NCBI GenBank assembly: GCA_035940575.1
Contig: DASZER010000043.1
Location: forward strand, 186,001-250,000
Direction of reading: 5' to 3'
Source of the DNA: BP-191 sp035940575
GTDB lineage: Bacteria > Actinomycetota > Actinomycetes > BP-191
Length of the DNA: 64,000 nt
Below the pieces are notes generated by a model. It worked only from the letters and a program-made list of their open reading frames with translations. It was not told the DNA's origin and did not search any database. This document shows positions 58,970 to 64,000 of this stretch, one piece after another. Each line of letters opens with the position of its first letter. Position 1 is the first letter of the stretch. The position numbers and the translations under genes are program-made.

Positions 58970-60356
58970 GGTCGGCCTCCGGCTCGCGTGCCTCGGGCTC
59001 CTGCGGCGCGACGACGACGAGGCCCTGCTTGGTCGAGATGACCGGGACCGGCGAGTCGATGCGCTGGCCCTCCTTGGTCACCTTCTCGCCGTGGAACGGC
59101 TCGGCGTGCGGCGTCCACCCGTTCTTCTCGACGGCCGCGACGAGCCAGTCCACGACCTGCGGGTCGAACTGCACGCTCTCGCAGCGCCGCAGCTCCGCGA
59201 TGGCCTCGTCCACGGTCTTGGCGAGGCGGTACGACCGCGTCGACGTCATCGAGTCGAACGCGTCGGCCACCATGATGATCCGGGCGAACTCCGGGATCTC
59301 GTCGTCCTGTAGGCCCATCGGGTACCCGCGCCCGTCGAGCCGCTCGTGGTGGTGGTAGACGCCGGTGAGCGCCTCCTGCAGGAAGTCGATCTCGCAGAGC
59401 ATCTCGTAGCCGCGCAGCGGGTGGAGCTTGATCGCCTCGAACTCGAGCTGGTTCAGCTTGCCCTGCTTCTGCAGGATCTTCGTCGGCACGCCGAGCTTGC
59501 CGACGTCGTGCAGCATGCCGGCGATGCGGATGACCTGGACGCGGTCCTCCCGCATCCCCGACTCGCGGGCGATCATCTCGGTCACCCGCGAGACGCGCTC
59601 GGAGTGGCCGCGCGTGTAGTAGTCCTTGGTCTCCACGGCCTGCACGAGCGCGCGCACCGTGGAGTCGTACGTCCTGCGCAGCTCCGCGTAGTTCGCGAAC
59701 GCCGCCCGCGCCACGACCAGCGGCGCGAGGAACAGCACCGCCGCCAGGATGCCGATCTCCTGGTAGAGCTCGGCCATGAGCAGTCCGAGCATGCCGTAGC
59801 CGACGTACGCCACCGCGACCGGCGACGCGCTGCCCGACCAGACGCCACGGATCGAGATGCCGGTCGTCAGCGACACGATCGTGCCGACGAGCAGGAAGTT
59901 CACGACGTAGTACGCGAGGCTCGCGGGGATCGCGGCGGCGAGCACGCGGGCGGCGGACGACTCGGTGATCAGGTTGGACGCGGGGTCGTTGCCGAGGACG
60001 AGCATGAACATCAGGCCGCCGACCAGCGCGGACAGCGAGAACTGCGCGCCGTTGAAGATGCGCTTGGCGAGCACCGACGGCGGGTCGGCGCTGGCGAGCA
60101 CGCTGGCGAGGCCGGCGAGGCACGCGCCGTACGGGCCGAGCACCGCGATCGCGGCGAGGCTCACGATGAAGCCGACGGAGACGCCGATCTTCTCGGTGCG
60201 CGTGGTGAACGCCGTGGCGACCGCGTGCATCGCGGCGAACGCGAACACCTCAGGAAGCGGCCCCCGGTAGTGCATCGCCGAGACCCCCGCGCACACGACC
60301 GCGACGGCCACGACCGTCAGGACGTAGCGTCGCGCGCGAGGGGGAAGGTCTCGCAT
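58962..60356 (-). CDS. Membrane HD-GYP domain protein (putative c-di-GMP phosphodiesterase)
   Basis: 464 residues with a similar N-terminal membrane region (about residues 10-215) and a C-terminal HD-GYP domain: YYTRGHSERVSRVTEMIARE, IAGMLHDVGKLGVPTKILQK, GVYHHHERLDGRGYPMGLQD and MVADAFDSMTSTRSYR. All the HD and HHExxDGxGYP residues are present, so hydrolysis of c-di-GMP or a related dinucleotide is plausible. No c-di-GMP riboswitch was recognised upstream. Paralogue of the overlapping downstream gene. Confidence 0.9.
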   Translation of the reverse strand: MRDLPPRARRYVLTVVAVAVVCAGVSAMHYRGPLPEVFAFAAMHAVATAFTTRTEKIGVSVGFIVSLAAIAVLGPYGACLAGLASVLASADPPSVLAKRIFNGAQFSLSALVGGLMFMLVLGNDPASNLITESSAARVLAAAIPASLAYYVVNFLLVGTIVSLTTGISIRGVWSGSASPVAVAYVGYGMLGLLMAELYQEIGILAAVLFLAPLVVARAAFANYAELRRTYDSTVRALVQAVETKDYYTRGHSERVSRVTEMIARESGMREDRVQVIRIAGMLHDVGKLGVPTKILQKQGKLNQLEFEAIKLHPLRGYEMLCEIDFLQEALTGVYHHHERLDGRGYPMGLQDDEIPEFARIIMVADAFDSMTSTRSYRLAKTVDEAIAELRRCESVQFDPQVVDWLVAAVEKNGWTPHAEPFHGEKVTKEGQRIDSPVPVISTKQGLVVVAPQEPEAREPEADHG

Positions 60357-60425
60357 GGGCTCTGCTTCCGGGGAGGCGGGGGTTCACCCAAGACTGTAGG
60401 ACGGGGACCGGCAGGTCCGGGACCG

Positions 60426-60503
60426 TTACACCCAGGTCCAACCAGCGCCCGCGGCCACGAACAGACCAACGAGCCCACCGAGAACAGCAGCGATCTTCTT
60501 CAT
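60426..60503 (-). CDS. Putative 25-aa hydrophobic peptide
   Basis: ORF MKKIAAVLGGLVGLFVAAGA followed by GWTWV, with a TAA stop. GAGGGGGG lies 14 bp upstream. Codons such as GCT, GTT, GGT and the TAA stop are unlike the rest of the window. It could be a small membrane peptide or the leader of a longer lost gene. A GGACC-TGCC-GGTCC hairpin follows the stop. Confidence 0.4.
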   Translation of the reverse strand: MKKIAAVLGGLVGLFVAAGAGWTWV

Positions 60504-60529
60504 AAGGGCTATCGCCCCCCTCACTTGGA

Positions 60530-60718
60530 TTAGTCACAGGTGTCCGCTAGACGCCTGTGCCGAATCCGCTCCGCTAGGTAGAGGAGGTAGAACGCAGCGC
60601 GGAACTGCCGGTCCCGATCCCACAGTCTTGAGTTGTCAAGGAGCACGACGTTCACGCCCTGACCCAGGGAACGAGCCAGAGCGTGGTGCGTTGCGGTCCC
60701 CCGCCGCGGTGGTGCCAT
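60530..60718 (-). CDS. Putative small protein (up to 62 aa), atypical codon use
   Basis: ORF ending VNVVLLDNSRLWDRDRQFRA, then AFYLLYLAERIRHRRLADTC and D, with A/T-ending codons unlike its neighbours. The helical, charged C-terminal half looks protein-like. ATG 60718 has no ribosome site; an internal GTG at GVNVV is an alternative. An inverted repeat CGTGTC-TGGACG-GACACG (60724-60741) lies just upstream. If both this and the 25-aa ORF are rejected, 60357-60921 is a 565-bp stretch without a gene. Confidence 0.38.
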   Translation of the reverse strand: MAPPRRGTATHHALARSLGQGVNVVLLDNSRLWDRDRQFRAAFYLLYLAERIRHRRLADTCD

Positions 60719-60921
60719 ACATCCGTGTCTGGACGGACACGCACCGTGAGTGTGCCAGCGTGGTGATCTAGGGGTCAATGACCGGAACGGCCGGGTCGTG
60801 CTGGTTCGTCCGGATCCGGCTGGCGTGGTGAGGCCGCGCGGCGCGCGATGCCGGAAGTGATCACCTCGTGCCGCCCCCGCGTCGTACAGTGGCCGCGCCC
60901 CCCACGGTCGAAGGAACCCCG

Positions 60922-61551
60922 ATGCCCCCCACGACACTGCGCCTGCTCCCCGAGCTCGAAGCGACGCTGGGGCGGCTGCCCGGCATCCAGGCCGTCCGTG
61001 TCGTCACGGGGCCCGACGCGAAGCCGACCGAGGTGCACGTCCTCGCCTCGCGCGACAAGACGCCCAAGCAGCTCGTACGCGACATCCAGTCGGTCGCGAT
61101 GGCGCAGTTCGACCTGGAGGTCGACCACCGGATCGTCTCGGTCGTGCAGTTCGACGACGAGGAACGCGGGGCCGCCCCCAACCGCGTGCTGATCGCGACG
61201 ATCACCGCGCAGACGACCGGGCTCGAGGCCACCGCGAAGGTGACGCTGGCCAGCGGGGGGACGCTCTACGACGGCGAGGCGTCCGCGCCGGCGACCCCGT
61301 CGAGCAGGCCGCGGCTCATCGCGCGGGCGACGCTCAACGCCATCTGCAGCCTGATGCCGGTCGGCGCCTGCGACATCGAGTACGCCGCCCTCGTGCAGGT
61401 CGGCGGCCGCGACGTCGCCGTCTCGATCGTGCAGGTCGTGACCGCCGAGGGCGAGTCGATCGTGACGGGCTCGGCGCTCGTACGCGGCGACGACGCGGAC
61501 GCGGTCGCGCGCTCGGTCCTGGACGCGCTGAACCGCCGGCTAGGGAGCTAG
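60922..61551 (+). CDS. Hypothetical protein (209 aa)
   Basis: Cytoplasmic alpha/beta protein in two similar-looking halves. First half: GRLPGIQAVRVVTGPDAKPT with VLASRDKTPKQLVRDIQSVA and FDLEVDHRIVSVVQFDDEER; second half: PRLIARATLNAICSLMPVGA, VQVGGRDVAVSIVQVVTAEG and ADAVARSVLDALNRRLG. GAAGGA precedes the ATG and TACAGT is a possible -10. The alternating strand-helix pattern suggests two ACT- or BON-like domains, but I do not recognise a named family. Confidence 0.7.
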   Translation: MPPTTLRLLPELEATLGRLPGIQAVRVVTGPDAKPTEVHVLASRDKTPKQLVRDIQSVAMAQFDLEVDHRIVSVVQFDDEERGAAPNRVLIATITAQTTGLEATAKVTLASGGTLYDGEASAPATPSSRPRLIARATLNAICSLMPVGACDIEYAALVQVGGRDVAVSIVQVVTAEGESIVTGSALVRGDDADAVARSVLDALNRRLGS

Positions 61552-61574
61552 CCGGCGGTCCAGACTGCGGCGCG

Positions 61575-62060
61575 TTACGACTGCGGCTGGTCCGACGCCT
61601 CGATGCTCGTCTGGCCGCCGCGCGCGTTGATGCGGATCTGCTGCGGCTCGGGCTCGGGCTTGACCGCGTTGCGGACGACGACCTCGAGCATGCCCTGGTC
61701 GTACGTCGCCTCGATGTTCTCGGCCGTGACGCCCTCGGGGAGGGCGAAGTCCCGGCGGAACGACCCGTAGCGCAGCTCGCGCACGAGGAACTGCTTGCCC
61801 TGCTCGTTGCGCTCGTCGCGCCGCTCGCCGCGGATGACGAGGCGGCCCTTGTCGACGGAGACGTCGACGTCGTTGCTCACGTCGATGCCAGGGAGCTCCA
61901 GGCGGATGACGACGTTCTCGCCCTCCATGTGCATCTCGACCGGCGGGACGAAGCCGGTGCGCGCCACGGTGTTGCCGCCCCAGCCACGGCGGACGAGCTC
62001 GTCGAACTCGCGGTCGAAGCGGGCGAGCGCCGTGAACGGGTCCCAACGCGTGATGGCCAT
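61575..62060 (-). CDS. Hsp20/alpha-crystallin small heat-shock protein
   Basis: 161 residues. MAITRWDPFTALARFDREFD is the typical N-terminus; the crystallin domain runs from about residue 38 (FVPPVEMHMEGENVVIRLEL, PGIDVSNDVDVSVDKGRLVI) to YDQGMLEVVVRNAVKPEPEP (about 115-135), ending with the QQIRI anchoring motif. It holds unfolded proteins in solution during stress. CAGGAGGT precedes the ATG. The promoter is sigma-70-like; no HAIR or CIRCE operator was found. Confidence 0.93.
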   Translation of the reverse strand: MAITRWDPFTALARFDREFDELVRRGWGGNTVARTGFVPPVEMHMEGENVVIRLELPGIDVSNDVDVSVDKGRLVIRGERRDERNEQGKQFLVRELRYGSFRRDFALPEGVTAENIEATYDQGMLEVVVRNAVKPEPEPQQIRINARGGQTSIEASDQPQS

Positions 62061-62102
62061 GGGTGCTGACCTCCTGTGCTGTGCAACCTTGCCTGCGGCA
62101 CA

Positions 62103-62131
62103 GTTATAAGACATGAGCGCATAGCGCGCAA
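62103..62131 (-). promoter_or_regulatory. Predicted promoter of the hsp20 gene
   Basis: On the minus strand TTGCGC (62131-62126), 17-bp spacer, TATAAC (62108-62103). A near-consensus pair in an A/T-rich pocket. Confidence 0.65.
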
Positions 62132-62156
62132 GTCATCCTGTGGCACGATGTCGGCC

Positions 62157-62231
62157 ATGGCCAAGAAGAAGCGGAAGAGGGCGGCGCGCGCCAAGCGCAA
62201 GGCGAACCACGGCAAGCGCCCCAACTGCTGA
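62157..62231 (+). CDS. Ribosomal protein bL37 (24 aa)
   Basis: MAKKKRKRAARAKRKANHGK then RPNC. This matches the 24-residue, highly basic bL37 of actinobacterial large subunits, which ends ANHGKRPNx. ATG 62157 gives exactly the family length; ATG 62148 would add three residues. CACGAT seven bases upstream suggests a leaderless transcript divergent from hsp20. Confidence 0.82.
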   Translation: MAKKKRKRAARAKRKANHGKRPNC

Positions 62232-62291
62232 GCCGGGTAGCCCGGCGCGGCTCGGGCTTCGTTGTCGGCCCGCTTGCGTGCGTTCGCACGC

Positions 62292-62318
62292 GGCGCGGGC
62301 CTTCGCCTTGCCCGCGCC
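62292..62318. terminator. Hairpin after bL37
   Basis: GGCGCGGGC (62292-62300) and GCCCGCGCC (62310-62318) form a perfect 9-bp stem with a 9-nt loop; a smaller stem GCGTGC-GTTC... precedes it at 62276-62291. Confidence 0.6.
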
Positions 62319-62384
62319 ACGCCGGACTACCGTCTCTGCCTCGCGAGGGCTAGCCTGCGGGCCTCGTCTCCCGGGGGGAAGCTC

Positions 62385-62807
62385 ATGAAGGCACGTCCGG
62401 CGCTCGCCGCGGCGCTCCTGCCCGCCGCCCTCCTGACCGCCGCGCCCGCGCGCGCGGTGCCGCCGGTCGTGCTCCTGATCGACGGCAACGGCACCTACTT
62501 CCCCGGCTACGGCACCTCGCCGACGCCGCAGTCGATGCGGATGACCGGCACCGCGACCGACGTCGCCACCGGCGCCGTCCACGCCTGCGCCTGGGAGCTC
62601 CAGGGGCTCGCGGACACGATCGCGCAGGGCGTCGGGACGTGGAAGGGCACGTGCGGCCCGTACGTGTTCGCCTCCTGCGCCTACACCCGCGCCGGCACCG
62701 ACGCGACCGTCGCCTGTCCCTCGGGCTGGGGCGGCAAGCTGGTCTGGGTCGTGGACCTCGCGACGGCGTACACGTTCACGGTCACCGGGCCCCTCGCGAC
62801 GCCCTGA
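62385..62807 (+). CDS. Secreted hypothetical protein (140 aa)
   Basis: Signal peptide KARPALAAALLPAALLTAAP ends ARA. Mature part about 115 residues with four cysteines (HACAWELQ, GTCGPYVF, ASCAYTRA, VACPSGWG) and a beta-rich pattern. CCGGGGGGAAG precedes the ATG and TAGCCT at 62351-62356 is a possible -10. Similar in type to the secreted proteins at 15988 and 16685, but homology is not evident. Confidence 0.7.
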   Translation: MKARPALAAALLPAALLTAAPARAVPPVVLLIDGNGTYFPGYGTSPTPQSMRMTGTATDVATGAVHACAWELQGLADTIAQGVGTWKGTCGPYVFASCAYTRAGTDATVACPSGWGGKLVWVVDLATAYTFTVTGPLATP

Positions 62808-62875
62808 CGGCCGCAGGAGCCGCGCTACGCGGCGGCGAAGCGTGCGGGTCCCACCCCTACCCAGGAGGAGACCCC

Positions 62876-63013
62876 ATGCGCTCCCGTCTGCTGCTCGCCG
62901 GCGCCGCCGTCGCCGCCGCGCTGTCGTTCGTCCCGCAGGCCTCGGCCGAGCCGGTGAACTGCCACCACATCCCGGACATCTGCGCGACGATCGACCGCCT
63001 GTTCCACAGCTAG
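62876..63013 (+). CDS. Small secreted peptide (45 aa)
   Basis: CAGGAGGAG precedes the ATG. Signal peptide MRSRLLLAGAAVAAALSFVP ends QASA; mature peptide of 21 residues EPVNCHHIPDICATIDRLFH plus S, with two cysteines seven apart (C-x6-C) and a possible metal-binding His pair. No family. Its stop shares CTAG with the convergent epimerase gene. Confidence 0.6.
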   Translation: MRSRLLLAGAAVAAALSFVPQASAEPVNCHHIPDICATIDRLFHS

Positions 63014-63963
63014 AGCGTCGTACGCAGCCACTCCACGGTCGCCTTCACGCCGTCCTCCAGGCGGGTCCACGGCTCCCAGCCGATCGCCTGGCGGGCGGCG
63101 GAGGCGTCCAGCGCGATCGACCGCGCGTCGCCCAGGCGCGGCGGCGCGTGCTCCGGGTCGTCGGGCGCGCCCGCGGCCGCCGCGACGACCGAGTGCAGCT
63201 CACGGTCCGTGGTCTGGATGCCGGTGCCGATGTTGAGGCGCCGGCCGTTGCCGCCTGGCCCGGAGGCGCGGACGAACGCCTCCACGACGTCGTCGACGAA
63301 GACGTAGTCCCGCGTGTTGCCGCCGTCGCCGAACACCTTGGTCGGCTTCCCCGTCAGCATCGCGGTCCCGAAGATCGCCACCACGCCGGCCTCGCCGTGC
63401 GGGTCCTGGCGCGGGCCGTAGACGTTCGCGAGCGCGAGCGAGGTGTACTCCAGCCCGTACATCTTCGCGAACGCGTTGAGGTACAGCTCCCCGGACGCCT
63501 TCGACGCGGCGTACGGCGACTCGGGCGACGGCCGCACGCGCTCGTTGACGGGCAGCTTGGTCTGGGTGCCGTAGATCGAGCCGCCGGACGAGGTGAACAC
63601 CACCTTGCGCACGCCCGCCTTGCGGCACGCGTCGAGCAGGTTGATGGTGCCGACGACGTTGACGGTGGCGTCGTTGACGGGGTCGGCGACGGACTTGCGG
63701 ACGTCGATCTGCGCGGCGAGGTGGCAGACGACCTCGGGCCGCGCCTTCGCGACGACGTCGGCCAGCGACGGGTCCGTCACGGACATCCGGGTCAGCGAGA
63801 ACGCGCCGCGCCGCTCCTTGTTGGCCGCGCGGGCGGAGGCGAGGTTCGCCATCTTGCCCGAGCTCATGTCGTCGAGGCCTACGACGTCGTGGCCGTCGGC
63901 GATGAGCCTGTCGACGAGGGTGGAGCCGATGAACCCGGCCGCGCCGGTGACGAGTACGCGCAC
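63010..63963 (-). CDS. NAD-dependent sugar-nucleotide epimerase (GalE-like SDR)
   Basis: 317 residues. VLVTGAAGFIGSTLVDRLIA is the Rossmann GxxGxxG, VCHLAAQIDVRKSVADPVND the NAD site, then FTSSGGSIYG and the catalytic SPYAASKASGELYL (YxxxK). NVYGPRQDPHGEAGVVAIF and DYVFVDDVVEAFV are the substrate side. UDP-glucose/UDP-GlcNAc 4-epimerase is the best guess. GTG 63963 has TAGGGT at leaderless distance; TTG 63966 is the alternative. The last 37 bp of the window hold only its promoter. Confidence 0.9.
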   Translation of the reverse strand: MRVLVTGAAGFIGSTLVDRLIADGHDVVGLDDMSSGKMANLASARAANKERRGAFSLTRMSVTDPSLADVVAKARPEVVCHLAAQIDVRKSVADPVNDATVNVVGTINLLDACRKAGVRKVVFTSSGGSIYGTQTKLPVNERVRPSPESPYAASKASGELYLNAFAKMYGLEYTSLALANVYGPRQDPHGEAGVVAIFGTAMLTGKPTKVFGDGGNTRDYVFVDDVVEAFVRASGPGGNGRRLNIGTGIQTTDRELHSVVAAAAGAPDDPEHAPPRLGDARSIALDASAARQAIGWEPWTRLEDGVKATVEWLRTTL

Positions 63964-64000
63964 CAACGGACCCTACCTGCGGCTACTCCGGCTGAAACTC

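Noticed and set aside
60357..60425. c-di-GMP (GEMM) riboswitch upstream of the HD-GYP gene
   Set aside because: The conserved GEMM loop sequences are absent; only a short GGACC hairpin is seen.
61575..62131. HspR (HAIR) or CIRCE operator for hsp20
   Set aside because: CTTGAGT-N7-ACTCAAG and the CIRCE repeat are absent from the upstream region; only a sigma-70-like promoter is seen.

Overview
This window is a typical chromosomal segment of a very high-GC actinobacterium. The supporting markers are a mycobacterial-type kgd followed by a DUF6104 gene, an imuA'-imuB-dnaE2 mutasome cassette with an actinobacterial LexA box, a divergent whiB1/pdtaS pair as in Mycobacterium, nickel superoxide dismutase with its maturation peptidase, a SigF-type partner-switching system, ribosomal protein bL37, and strong G/C third-position bias with many GTG/TTG starts. 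No rRNA, tRNA, CRISPR array, IS element or prophage was recognised. I cannot name the family.

Layout. 1-2.4 kb: SOS mutagenesis cassette (minus strand). 2.4-10.6 kb: small metabolic genes (PPOX, GNAT, FAD oxidoreductase, acyl-CoA dehydrogenase, glycosyltransferase, methyltransferase) mixed with orphan secreted proteins. 10.7-14.4 kb: kgd and DUF6104. 14.4-24.2 kb: a run of Sec-exported proteins (FG-GAP, BNR, PQQ sugar dehydrogenase) and a minus-strand operon that carries three members of a small Cys-rich secreted peptide family. 24.3-27 kb: amino-acid ABC importer. 27-29.4 kb: ArsC-like protein, RmlC, sodX/sodN. 29.5-36.6 kb: two large exported enzymes (M6 protease, metallophosphoesterase) with matching TPxTG tails, two CrcB fluoride channels and DUF3159. 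36.7-43.5 kb: anti-sigma/sigma pair, lipid kinase, SpoIIE-type phosphatase, second HATPase and STAS protein, i.e. a stress-signalling neighbourhood. 43.5-46.3 kb: whiB1 and pdtaS. 46.3-51.8 kb: TPP enzyme, tandem GNAT, membrane paralogues, thioesterase, orphan pilT. 51.8-54.7 kb: biotin carboxylase, enoyl-CoA hydratase, NUDIX, BCCP. 54.7-60.4 kb: DUF5317, membrane protein, GT2, two HD-domain membrane proteins. 60.4-64 kb: tiny ORFs, Hsp20, bL37, small secreted proteins and a sugar-nucleotide epimerase.

Genes are packed tightly: GTGA, ATGA and CTAG overlaps are common. I count fourteen convergent gene junctions. Ten have a gap of 23 bp or less, or overlap. The other four (26954-27112, 29437-29559, 39174-39353, 57532-57688) are 120-180 bp and every one is filled by repeated or palindromic DNA. 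Two of those palindromes share a core but have different, still complementary ends.

The most novel material is (1) the C-x7-C-x4-C-x5,6-C-x4-C-x7-C peptide family at 19-21 kb, (2) the covarying palindromes at convergent gene ends, (3) a 40-bp repeat with fixed internal spacing at 29.5 and 38.1 kb, and (4) a perfect CRP/Rex-like palindrome in the whiB1 leader. All calls are from reading the sequence; no database search was run.
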